Positions 17,652 through 25,173 of a DNA stretch of 25,719 bases are shown here, piece after piece. The translations under genes were made by a program, and so were the position numbers. A model generated the notes under the pieces. That model searched no databases. It was not told where the DNA came from and saw only the letters and a list, made by a program, of their open reading frames with translations. The DNA is taken from contig PAUJ01000029.1 in NCBI GenBank assembly GCA_002713705.1, positions 181,148 through 206,866 on the forward strand, given 5' to 3'. The DNA comes from Flavobacteriaceae bacterium (GTDB lineage Bacteria; Bacteroidota; Bacteroidia; Flavobacteriales; Flavobacteriaceae). Every line of letters starts with the position of its first letter. The stretch's first letter is position 1.

Positions 17652-19660
17652 GCTTCTAATACCAATAACTCGTTCTTATCCTCCAATGCTTTTATTACAA
17701 ACTCTTTAATTTCTGGAGTAGATTCTTGATTGTTATTTAACAAAACTCCTAGGCTTATCATTGTTACAATTCGGGTGCCAGTTTTTTTAACAGCAGTTCC
17801 AAAGAAAGATGATAATTCGTCATAGGAAATATTTTCTGCTAATTCCTGGATTTTTATTTTTGCTATCTCTTGTTTTTCAACAGGTAGTTTTGTGTATTTT
17901 TTACCAAAACGCATAATTTCATTAATAGGCGAACCCATTGGTGTTTTAGTTTGTGTCTCTTTTTTATGAACAGGTTTTTTCTTTTCCCAAGAATCACGCA
18001 ATCCTACTGTTTTATTAAAAACTATATTTTTTAAAGTACTATCATCATCCACGTTAAAATATCCCAAACGTTGAAATTGAAAACTATCTCCTGGTTTTAC
18101 AAAAGCCAAACTAGGTTCTATGAAAGCTTCTGTAATCGCAAGAGAATTTTGATTTATAAAGTCCATGAACGTTTTGTCCTTATGGCTATCTGGGGCTTCA
18201 TCAGTAAATAAACGATCGTAAGACCTTATCTCTGCTTTTAATGCGTGTGCTATAGACACCCAGTGAAGGGTTCCTTTTACTTTTCTAAGGCTAGCTTCAG
18301 TTCCTGAGCCACTCAAACTATCTGAATCATAAGAACATAATATTTCAATAATATTTCCTTGATCATTTTTTAAAACAGAGTCCGCCTTAATGATATAAGC
18401 ATTTTTTAAACGAACCTCTTTTCCGATAGTTAACCTGAAAAAGTTTCCACTTGCGTCTTCTTTAAAATCTTCTCTTTCTATATATAATTCTTTAGAGAAA
18501 GGAACATCTCTAAAACCAGCGCTCTCATCTTCGGGATTATTTTCAGCTTTTAGGAGTTCTTCTTTTCCATCAGGATAGTTGGTGATTATTAATTTTATTG
18601 GATTTAAAACTACCATTGCGCGCGGAACAACTTTGTTTAAATCTTCTCGAATACAAAATTCTAATAAGGATACGTCAATTACATTTTCCCGTTTTGCAAC
18701 ACCGACAGATTCAATAAACTTTTTTATAGCATTGGGTGTATATCCCCTTCTTCTTAAACCAGAAATAGTTGGCATTCTTGGATCGTCCCAACCTTTTACA
18801 ACATTTTGTTCTACCAATTGGAGTAACTTTCGTTTACTCATAACAGTATAACTTAAGTTTAGACGCGCGAATTCTCTCTGTTTTGGTGCTAAAGGAAGTT
18901 CATTTGAATTTTCCTTGTAAACCTCTTCTTTAAACCAATTATAAAGCTTTCTGTGGGGTTTAAACTCTAAAGAGCACAATGAGTGTGAAATTTGTTCGAT
19001 GTAGTCGCTTTCGCCATGTGTCCAATCATACATTGGATAAATACACCAATCGTCTCCTGTTCTGTGATGTGTTTTCTTTAAAACACGATACATAATAGGG
19101 TCACGCATAAGCATGTTAGGATCTTTCATGTCAATTTTTGCTCTTAACACGTGATTACCTTCATTAAACTGACCGTCTTTCATTCTTTTAAAAAGGTCTA
19201 AGTTTTCTTCAATAGATCTATCTCTAAAGGGACTATTGGTTCCAACTTGAGTTGGAGTTCCTTTTTGAGATCTCATTTCTTCGCTCGACTGTGAATCTAT
19301 ATATGCTTTTCCATTTATAATTAAGCGAATCGCCCAATCATAAAGTTTTTGAAAATAGTTTGAAGAATATAATTCCTGGTCCCATTGATAACCCATCCAA
19401 ATAATATCTTCTTTAATAGCGTCGACATACTTTTGTTCTTCTTTTGCAGGGTTGGTATCATCGAATCTTAAGTTTACAGGAGCATTATATTTTTCCCCGA
19501 GTCCAAAACTAATACCAATTGCTTTTGTGTGCCCAATATGTAAATATCCATTTGGTTCTGGTGGAAAACGGAAACGCAAATTTTCTCTTGGCATACCGTT
19601 AGCCATGTCTTCTTCAATGAGGTGCTCAATAAAATTGAGAGGATTCGTTTTTTCTAACAT
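17633..19660 (-). CDS. glnS: glutamine--tRNA ligase with C-terminal extension
   Basis: A 675-residue class I synthetase. FPPEPNGYLHIGH at about 32-44 is the GlnRS form of the HIGH motif, and VMSKRKL at 273-279 is the KMSKS loop. The catalytic core and the two beta-barrel anticodon-binding domains end near residue 560, the usual E. coli-like end. About 114 further residues follow, mostly helical and lysine-rich at first (KPVHKKETQTKTP); some GlnRS proteins carry a YqeY/GatB-like tail here, but I cannot confirm the match by eye. The enzyme charges tRNA-Gln directly. The gene is divergent from folB with overlapping promoter boxes. Confidence 0.96.
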   Translation of the reverse strand: MLEKTNPLNFIEHLIEEDMANGMPRENLRFRFPPEPNGYLHIGHTKAIGISFGLGEKYNAPVNLRFDDTNPAKEEQKYVDAIKEDIIWMGYQWDQELYSSNYFQKLYDWAIRLIINGKAYIDSQSSEEMRSQKGTPTQVGTNSPFRDRSIEENLDLFKRMKDGQFNEGNHVLRAKIDMKDPNMLMRDPIMYRVLKKTHHRTGDDWCIYPMYDWTHGESDYIEQISHSLCSLEFKPHRKLYNWFKEEVYKENSNELPLAPKQREFARLNLSYTVMSKRKLLQLVEQNVVKGWDDPRMPTISGLRRRGYTPNAIKKFIESVGVAKRENVIDVSLLEFCIREDLNKVVPRAMVVLNPIKLIITNYPDGKEELLKAENNPEDESAGFRDVPFSKELYIEREDFKEDASGNFFRLTIGKEVRLKNAYIIKADSVLKNDQGNIIEILCSYDSDSLSGSGTEASLRKVKGTLHWVSIAHALKAEIRSYDRLFTDEAPDSHKDKTFMDFINQNSLAITEAFIEPSLAFVKPGDSFQFQRLGYFNVDDDSTLKNIVFNKTVGLRDSWEKKKPVHKKETQTKTPMGSPINEIMRFGKKYTKLPVEKQEIAKIKIQELAENISYDELSSFFGTAVKKTGTRIVTMISLGVLLNNNQESTPEIKEFVIKALEDKNELLVLEAKKITL

Positions 19661-19711
19661 CTTTATTTACAATTTAATATTTACAAACGCCCAGAGCAAG
19701 TTAAGGATTTG

Positions 19712-19719
19712 TAACTTTG
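19712..19719 (+). promoter_or_regulatory. -7 promoter element for folB
   Basis: TAACTTTG matches TAnnTTTG exactly and lies 14 bases before the folB ATG at 19734. It abuts the minus-strand box for glnS and supports this ATG rather than the longer open frame upstream. Confidence 0.5.
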
Positions 19720-19727
19720 CAAAAATA
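19720..19727 (-). promoter_or_regulatory. -7 promoter element for glnS
   Basis: On the minus strand this reads TATTTTTG, an exact TAnnTTTG match about 60 bases from the glnS ATG. It is directly back to back with the folB box, so the two polymerase sites overlap. Confidence 0.4.
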
Positions 19728-19733
19728 GTTGAA

Positions 19734-20090
19734 ATGAATACGATACAATTAAAAAACATAAAAATTTATGCCTTTCACGGCTGTTTACCAGAAGAAGAAA
19801 AAATTGGATCAGATTATATAGTGAACCTATCTGTAAAAGCAAACCTTGACAAGGCATCCAAAAGTGACGAATTAACAGATACTGTTGACTATGTATTACT
19901 TCAAAAAATTGTGGCGGAACAAATGGCTATAAGATCTAAATTATTAGAACACGTAGGAAAACGAATCATTGACAAAATATTACTTGAAGTTTCACAAGTA
20001 AATTATATAAAAATAATGGTTGCGAAGGTGAACCCGCCAATAGATGGAGATGTGGAGCTCGTTAGCGTAACCTTAACCAAAAAAAGATAA
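19734..20090 (+). CDS. folB: dihydroneopterin aldolase
   Basis: A 118-residue protein from the ATG at 19734, the normal FolB length. The frame is open much further upstream, but that part lies inside glnS. Key residues are visible: E22 after AFHGCLPEEE, the substrate-contacting VDY with Y53, E72 in LLEHV, and K98 in VAKVNPPI, the likely catalytic lysine. FolB converts 7,8-dihydroneopterin to 6-hydroxymethyl-dihydropterin and glycolaldehyde in tetrahydrofolate synthesis, acting as a homo-oligomer in the cytoplasm. No other folate genes are nearby. A -7 box lies 14 bases ahead, so the transcript leader is probably very short. Confidence 0.93.
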   Translation: MNTIQLKNIKIYAFHGCLPEEEKIGSDYIVNLSVKANLDKASKSDELTDTVDYVLLQKIVAEQMAIRSKLLEHVGKRIIDKILLEVSQVNYIKIMVAKVNPPIDGDVELVSVTLTKKR

Positions 20091-20124
20091 ATTATTTTTT
20101 AACTGAAAAAGTTGAACTTTGTGT

Positions 20125-20132
20125 TATATTTG
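20125..20132 (+). promoter_or_regulatory. -7 promoter element for tRNA-Cys
   Basis: TATATTTG matches TAnnTTTG exactly, 39 bases before the tRNA. CTG at 20103-20105 lies 19 bases upstream and resembles the TTG -33 element. Confidence 0.5.
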
Positions 20133-20171
20133 CTATCTCAAAAGACTATTTATTATTAAATAGTGTTTTAG

Positions 20172-20242
20172 GGCGTCGTGGCCGAGTGGCTAGGCCGGGC
20201 TCTGCAAAAGCTCTTACAGCGGTTCGAATCCGCTCGACGCCT
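20172..20242 (+). tRNA. tRNA-Cys (anticodon GCA)
   Basis: A cloverleaf folds fully. The acceptor is GGCGTCG paired with CGACGCC, and the D stem is GCC/GGC. The anticodon stem is GGGCT/AGCTC with loop CTGCAAA, so the anticodon is GCA. The variable loop is short, and the T stem is AGCGG/CCGCT around TTCGAAT. The base after the acceptor is T, the discriminator expected for tRNA-Cys. CCA is not encoded and must be added by the CCA-adding enzyme. Confidence 0.97.
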
Positions 20243-20243
20243 C

Positions 20244-20276
20244 AAAAAAGCTTCAGTATTTTACTGAAGCTTTTTT
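20244..20276. terminator. bidirectional hairpin terminator, tRNA-Cys and LysE gene
   Basis: A perfect 15-bp stem (20244-20258 with 20262-20276) around a TTT loop. Its core is GCTTCAGTA/TACTGAAGC, flanked by six A on one side and six T on the other. It works as an intrinsic terminator in both directions: for the tRNA 2 bases upstream and for the convergent transporter gene whose stop is at 20280. Confidence 0.9.
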
Positions 20277-20279
20277 ATT

Positions 20280-20951
20280 TTAGAACGTTTCTGGAATCTT
20301 CTCTATTCCATCTTGAATATTTTCGGGAAATACGCCTTGAATTAACAACAAAACTCCAAAACCAATTATTAATATGCTTACCCACTTTTTAGTCTTTATA
20401 ATAAAACGAGGAGTAAGATTACTTTTTAACTTTTTTGCAAGAATTATTTTTAACAAATCGGTTAAAAATAAAGTAATCATAGTGGTAGATAAAAACAATA
20501 GAACTCCATTTTTATGAGTAGTTACTGCTTGTGCAATAATAATGGTTGCAATCCAAGATGCTAAAACACCAAAATTAACGAAGTTTAATAAAAAACCCTT
20601 TAAAAAAAGACCTCCATGATTTTTCTTAGTTACGACTGAATAATGTTCCCTTACAATTTTAATAAATGATTTTGAGGTTCGTATATAAGAAATTACGCCA
20701 AACGCGATTAGAACACCGCCGCCAAAAATTAGTAAAGCAGGGTCACCTTTAACTTTTTCAAGAATTTGACTGGTGCTATAAAATGCAATAATAATAAAAA
20801 TTGCGTCTGAAAATAATGCACCTAAATCAAAGAAAATAGCAGCTTTAATACCTTTTGTTATACTTGTTTCAATTAAAGTAAAAAAAACTGGCCCTACAGC
20901 AAAAGCTAATAAAAAACCATAAAAAGCAGCATATAATAAACCATCAAACAT
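20280..20951 (-). CDS. LysE/RhtB-family transporter
   Basis: A 223-residue membrane protein with about six hydrophobic segments, at roughly 5-25, 38-60, 70-90, 115-140, 148-168 and 190-208. The N-terminal GFLLAFAVGPVFFTLIETSITKG is the conserved LysE-family start, with the GPVFF motif at about 20-24. Family members export amino acids or related small molecules by proton antiport, but the substrate cannot be read from sequence. Charged loops sit between segments as expected. It is convergent with tRNA-Cys, sharing the hairpin terminator. A putative -7 box, TACTTTTG, lies at 20959-20966, just 8 bases from the ATG, which would make the message nearly leaderless. Confidence 0.87.
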   Translation of the reverse strand: MFDGLLYAAFYGFLLAFAVGPVFFTLIETSITKGIKAAIFFDLGALFSDAIFIIIAFYSTSQILEKVKGDPALLIFGGGVLIAFGVISYIRTSKSFIKIVREHYSVVTKKNHGGLFLKGFLLNFVNFGVLASWIATIIIAQAVTTHKNGVLLFLSTTMITLFLTDLLKIILAKKLKSNLTPRFIIKTKKWVSILIIGFGVLLLIQGVFPENIQDGIEKIPETF

Positions 20952-20958
20952 AATATTA

Positions 20959-20966
20959 CAAAAGTA
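20959..20966 (-). promoter_or_regulatory. possible -7 element for the LysE gene
   Basis: Minus-strand TACTTTTG matches TAnnTTTG but lies only 7 bases from the ATG, so the transcript would begin almost at the start codon. No -33 element was recognised. Confidence 0.3.
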
Positions 20967-20999
20967 CTAAATACATATGAAATGATTTAAAGAAGGTAT

Positions 21000-23225
21000 T
21001 TAATTAACTAAAACATCTTCTTTGTGTCCCACCAAATCGAAATCTAATTGTTTTCTTACTAAGTCTGCTTTTTTTACACGAACAAAAACCTCATCCCCAA
21101 GTTGGTAGCTTGTTTTTGTTCGTTCTCCTATTGCAGCGTATTCCTCTTTGTTAAATACATAATGATCTCCTTTAATATCTTGTAGTCTTACCATTCCTTC
21201 GCATTTGTTAGAAACAATCTCTACATAAACACCCCAATCTGTTACACCAGATATGACTCCTAAAAAATTTTGATTTTGATGGTCGGACATGTATTTAACT
21301 TGCATGTATTTTATACTTGCTCTTTCTGCCTGTGAGGCTAATCCTTCCATTTCACTACTGTGTCTACATTTTTGTTCGTATTGTTCCTCGTTTGCATCTT
21401 TAGTTTTTTCTAAATAACTGTTTAATAAACGGTGTACCATAATATCTGGGTACCGGCGGATGGGTGAGGTAAAATGAGTGTAATAATCGAAGGCTAATCC
21501 ATAATGTCCTATGTTTTGTGTGGTGTAAACAGCTTTACTCATAGAACGTATTGCAAGTGTATCCACTAGGTTTTGTTCTTTTTTTCCTTGTACTTCTTTT
21601 AATAAATTATTTAAAGAGTTTGACGTTGATTTTCGATCACGAGTATCTAATTTATAACCAAACTGTTTTATAATGTTTTCTAAGGCTGCAATTTTTTCAT
21701 CGTTGGGCTCGTCATGAACACGGTAAATAAATGTTTTTTTTGGGTTTTGTTCTCCAATAAATTTAGCAACGCTCCTATTAGCAAGAAGCATAAACTCTTC
21801 TATTAGCTTATTAGCGTCTTTACTTTCTTTAAAGTAAACTCCTTCAGGATTATTATCTTTATCTAAATTAAATTTCACCTCTACCTTGTCAAAAGAAATA
21901 GCACCATCCTTCATTCTTTTCCTTCGAAGAATTTTAGCTAATTCATTTAATTTAAGTATTGCTTCAGTTATAGTATTTTTAACCTCATAATTTTTTCCAG
22001 TTATAGATATTTTTGATGGTATCGTAAGGGTTTGAGATTGTTTTAAATCTTTGTTTTCAATCACGTATTGCGCTTCTTCATAGGCAAAACGAGCATCACT
22101 ATAAGTAACTGTTCTACCAAACCATTTATCAATTATTTCTGCTTTATCGTTTATTTTAAATACAGCTCAAAAAGTAAATTTTTCTTCTTTAGGTCTTAAA
22201 GAACAAGCGTTGTTAGATAAAACTTCAGGAAGCATTGGTACCACTCTATCTACCAAGTATACTGAAGTTGCTCTATTAAATGCCTCTTCGTCTAAAATAG
22301 TTCCTGGTATTAAGTAATGAGAAACATCTGCAATGTGAATGCCTATTTCATAAACGTCTTTTTTTAATATTTTGAAAGATAAAGAATCATCAAAATCTTT
22401 TGCATCTTTTGGATCTATTGTAAAAGTTAAATCGCCTCGCATATCACGGCGTTTTTTAATTTCTTCTTTATTAATTGAAATATTTATATTGTTTGCGTAT
22501 TCTTCCACTTCTTTATTAAATTCATATGGTAACCCATATTGTGCTAATATGGAGTGTATTTCTGTATTATGCTCTCCTGGTTTTCCTAAAACTTTAATTA
22601 CATTACCATAAGGGGATCCCGCTTTTTCTGGCCAGCTTTCAATTTCTACCAATACTTTTTCCCCATCTTTAGCTTTATTAATATTCTCTTTTGGAATAAA
22701 AATATCAGTGTACATTTTAATATCTTGACATTCCACAAAAGCAAAACGTTCTTGTATCTTTATAACTCCAACAAATTCTTTTCGTTTTCGTTCTATTATT
22801 TGAGTTACTTCTCCTTCTTGTTTTCCTCCTTTTTTTCTTTTAAAAACATACACCTCCACAGTATCGCCATTTAAAGTATGATTTAAGTTTTTATTATTAA
22901 TAAAAATGTCATCATCTAAATCATCTACAATAATATAAGCTTGACCTCTAGATGTGACATCAGCTATTCCTGTGTAATAATTTTTTGATGCTTTTATTAT
23001 AAATTTTCCTCTAGATATTTCTTCTATTTTTTCTTCAGTTTGAAGTTTTTTTAAGATTTTAATAATTAAATTTCTTGTGGTAGTGTCTTTAATGTGTAAA
23101 ATAGACGCAACCTGTTTATAATTAATAGGTTTTGAATTTTGTTTTCTTAAAGTAGTAAGTATACTTTGGGTAAGTTTGGAATTGTTTAGTTTCTTTATAT
23201 TCTTATTCTTATTTTTTTTCGACAT
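21000..23225 (-). pseudogene. rnr: ribonuclease R, interrupted by one in-frame TGA
   Basis: One continuous frame of 742 codons encodes a full-length RNase R except for TGA at codon 353 (22167-22169). The sequence reads RPKEEKFTF-stop-AVFKINDKAE, and serine (TCA) is expected at that place. Domains in order: winged-helix and cold-shock regions (about 20-225), and the RNB catalytic domain from about 255, with the metal-binding aspartates in DPKDAKDFDD (D271, D277, D279, D280). After the stop come the rest of RNB with FTSPIRRYPDIMVHRLL, then the S1 domain near the end. RNase R is a processive 3'-5' exoribonuclease for structured RNA. The stop cuts the RNB domain, so without readthrough the product should be inactive. 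Everything else looks intact, suggesting a recent lesion or a base error. Confidence 0.9.
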
Positions 23226-23340
23226 TTTTTTATTTTAATTAAGGTAAAAGTAAGCTTTAAATTTTTGTATTAGTATTAACGAACTGTTATTATTAATTAC
23301 CTTTATAAAAATTACTTAATTAAATTTATTCTTATTAATC

Positions 23341-23580
23341 ATGAAAGATTTTATAACCATTGCAAGATTTACCTATCCTAGTGAATATGTTATTATAGAA
23401 TTATTACTTCAACAAAAAAATGTTAATTATTTTTTTTTAAATGAGACCGCTATTACTATACTTCCTTTTCATTCTAATGCTTTTGGTGGAATTAGACTTC
23501 AAGTACATAAAATTGATAAAGAGATGGCTGTAAAAATTTTAACTGATTTAAATAACGACATTATTTTAGAAATTGTTTAA
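23341..23580 (+). CDS. DUF2007 family small protein
   Basis: A 79-residue protein beginning MKDFITIARFTYPSEYVIIELLLQ, the pattern of the DUF2007 (putative signal transducing protein) family, which has a ferredoxin-like fold related to the PII/ACT type. The middle NVNYFFLNET and the C-terminal helix (KEMAVKILTDLNND) fit. Function is unknown. It has no membrane segment and is probably cytoplasmic. An imperfect -7 element, TACCTTTA, lies at 23298-23305. It is divergent from rnr and is followed by the long AT-rich gap. Confidence 0.75.
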   Translation: MKDFITIARFTYPSEYVIIELLLQQKNVNYFFLNETAITILPFHSNAFGGIRLQVHKIDKEMAVKILTDLNNDIILEIV

Positions 23581-23867
23581 ACTTTATACCTCAAATAAAC
23601 GTTATTAACAGCTATTATATAATACACTTTTTTTAATTAAATTTAAATATAAAATGATGCTTATTATTGCTTGTTAATAGTTACAATAACTTTTATATTA
23701 ATTATTTTGAAATTAAGTTAAATTGTTTTATTAGTAAAATATCAACAGTATATAAACCGCTTTTTTAATTGATTTATAGCTAGGTAGCAGTTTATATTAA
23801 CCATTGTTAATTACTATAATTTAATAATAATTTTTATAAGTATTTTTATTTATAAAGTTTAAAAAAC

Positions 23868-23883
23868 ATCTTATTTATAAGAT
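23868..23883. repeat. 16-base inverted repeat
   Basis: ATCTTAT and ATAAGAT are perfect reverse complements separated by TT. Confidence 0.8.
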
Positions 23884-24000
23884 AACTTTTATATAATTTA
23901 AGGTTAACTTTTTTGGTTAAATAAAATAAAAATTACAATGATTTTATATTTTTAATATCCTAATTTATTTTTATAAATAGAATGAACAGCTATGAACACT

Positions 24001-24044
24001 TTATTAACTATTTAAAAAGATAAGTTATTTTAAATAGTTAATAA
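24001..24044. repeat. 17-bp perfect inverted repeat with 10-base loop
   Basis: TTATTAACTATTTAAAA (24001-24017) and TTTTAAATAGTTAATAA (24028-24044) are exact reverse complements. A T-rich stretch follows at 24045-24051, so a terminator role is conceivable, but the stem has only two G-C pairs. Confidence 0.9.
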
Positions 24045-24097
24045 TATTTTTACAATTAAAGTGTCTTATTAATCCTCTGTTTATTAATTTTATACAA

Positions 24098-24105
24098 TAT
24101 ATTTG
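24098..24105 (+). promoter_or_regulatory. possible -7 element for rpiB
   Basis: TATATTTG matches TAnnTTTG exactly and is followed by C, as in other promoters of the window. It is 113 bases from the rpiB ATG, so the leader would be long and would include the 18-bp palindrome. Confidence 0.35.
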
Positions 24106-24127
24106 CTCCAATAAATTTAATTTTTAA

Positions 24128-24145
24128 TTATAATAATTATTATAA
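24128..24145. repeat. 18-bp perfect palindrome
   Basis: TTATAATAATTATTATAA is identical to its reverse complement. It lies between the possible promoter and the rpiB start. It is AT-only, so chance occurrence is less unlikely than the length suggests. Confidence 0.8.
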
Positions 24146-24218
24146 AATTAAATACAGATTCTACATCCTAAATTAATAATAAACAACGCTTGATCCGTTA
24201 AATAAAATAATTAAAAAC

Positions 24219-24650
24219 ATGAAAATAGCTATTGGGAATGATCATGCTGGACCAGCATATAAAGAATCAATTGTAAAGTTTTTAGAATCTAAAGGCATAA
24301 TTGTATTAAATTACGGAACAGATACCGAAGGCAGTGTAGATTATCCGGATTTTATTCATCCTGTAGCTATCGATGTAGCTACAAATAAAGTTGATTTAGG
24401 TATAATTATTTGTGGTTCTGGAAATGGCGCCGCTATGACTGCAAATAAATATAAAGAAGTACGAGCTGCACTTTGTTGGAATAAAGAACTTACTGAATTA
24501 GCTAGACTTCATAATAATGCAAATATATTAAGTATCCCAGCGCGTTATACAAGTATTCCTCAGGTACTAGCTATGGTTGATGTTTTTCTAAATACTAAAT
24601 TTGAAGGAGGAAGGCATCAAACAAGGGTTGAAAAAATAACTTGTTCTTAA
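24219..24650 (+). CDS. rpiB: ribose-5-phosphate isomerase B
   Basis: A 143-residue RpiB/LacA/LacB-family protein of standard length. It starts MKIAIGNDHAGPAYK (D8, H9 in the phosphate/ring-binding site), has DYPDF at 41-45, the active-site loop CGSGNG at 65-70 with the likely catalytic base C65, and H98-N99 (LHNNANIL). It interconverts ribose 5-phosphate and ribulose 5-phosphate in the pentose phosphate pathway, and may also act on allose 6-phosphate. The loop usually reads CGTGIG; S67 and N69 are mild variants. The GNAT gene follows 50 bases downstream. From memory, rnr, rpiB and this acetyltransferase are neighbours in many flavobacteria. Confidence 0.92.
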   Translation: MKIAIGNDHAGPAYKESIVKFLESKGIIVLNYGTDTEGSVDYPDFIHPVAIDVATNKVDLGIIICGSGNGAAMTANKYKEVRAALCWNKELTELARLHNNANILSIPARYTSIPQVLAMVDVFLNTKFEGGRHQTRVEKITCS

Positions 24651-24700
24651 TTTTTGTGAGCTAATTAATTATAAGTATTAAAAAACAATAAATTAGATAC

Positions 24701-25141
24701 ATGAATGTAGTTATTAAAAAGTTTAATGACCTATCTAACTTTGAATTATATGAAATACTTCAATTACGTTCGGAGGTGTTTGTAGTAGAACAAGATTGTG
24801 TTTATCAAGATATAGATGGTAATGATCAAAAAGCGTTACATATTATAGGAACAATTGAAAATAAAATAATTGCCTATACTCGCTGTTTTCGGCCAGGAGA
24901 TTATTTTAGAGAAGCTTCAATAGGACGAGTGGTTGTAAAAGAATCACAAAGAAAGTTTAAGAGAGGAAATCAAATAATGAACAACTCTATTAAAGCTATA
25001 AAAGATCATTACAAAACAAACACTATTAAGATATCAGCACAATGTTATTTAAATAAATTCTACACCAATCTACAATTCAAACCCATTGGAGAAAAATATT
25101 TAGAAGACGGTATTCCACATATTTACATGATAAGGAAATAA
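24701..25141 (+). CDS. GNAT family N-acetyltransferase, ElaA-like
   Basis: A 146-residue protein. The N-terminal FELYEILQLRSEVFVVEQDCVYQDIDGND is the ElaA-type start. SIGRVVVKESQRKFKRGNQIM (about 73-93) is the acetyl-CoA pyrophosphate loop of the GNAT fold, with the RGxQ-like turn RKFKRGN. ISAQCYLNKFYTNLQFKPIGE is the usual motif B region. The acceptor is unknown. It lies 50 bases after rpiB on the same strand and could share its transcript. Confidence 0.85.
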   Translation: MNVVIKKFNDLSNFELYEILQLRSEVFVVEQDCVYQDIDGNDQKALHIIGTIENKIIAYTRCFRPGDYFREASIGRVVVKESQRKFKRGNQIMNNSIKAIKDHYKTNTIKISAQCYLNKFYTNLQFKPIGEKYLEDGIPHIYMIRK

Positions 25142-25142
25142 C

Positions 25143-25155
25143 GGTAGCTCCTACC
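25143..25155. terminator. small hairpin between convergent genes
   Basis: GGTAG and CTACC pair around CTC just after the acetyltransferase stop, in the 32-base gap to the convergent hydroxylase gene. It is G-C richer than its surroundings and followed by a T-rich stretch at 25168-25177. The stem of 5 bp is short. Confidence 0.3.
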
Positions 25156-25173
25156 ACGCTAAACCATTTTTAT

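Larger units (their letters stand above)
23581..24218. other. 638-base AT-rich non-coding gap with inverted repeats
   Basis: No reading frame longer than about 15 codons from ATG was found on inspection. G+C is very low, roughly one base in six. The stretch holds the three palindromic elements listed separately, and 11 copies of TTAAC/GTTAA on either strand, which I estimate as about three times the chance level at this composition. Only the distal end has a promoter-like box for rpiB. Confidence 0.7.

Noticed and set aside
19452..19733. Long N-terminal extension of folB
   Set aside because: It overlaps the start of glnS on the other strand and both promoter boxes; the ATG at 19734 gives the normal FolB length.
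22167..22169. TGA in rnr as selenocysteine or recoded codon
   Set aside because: Serine is expected at this place, RNase R has no known selenocysteine, TGA stops gltX normally, and no SECIS-like hairpin was evident after it.
23581..24218. AT-rich gap as the replication origin
   Set aside because: No DnaA box (TTATCCACA or close variants) was seen, and no dnaA gene lies beside it. The parS sites are about 13-15 kb away, which allows but does not support it.
24417..24434. CGSGNG instead of CGTGIG in RpiB as loss of activity
   Set aside because: The catalytic cysteine and His-Asn pair are kept, and the substitutions are mild.
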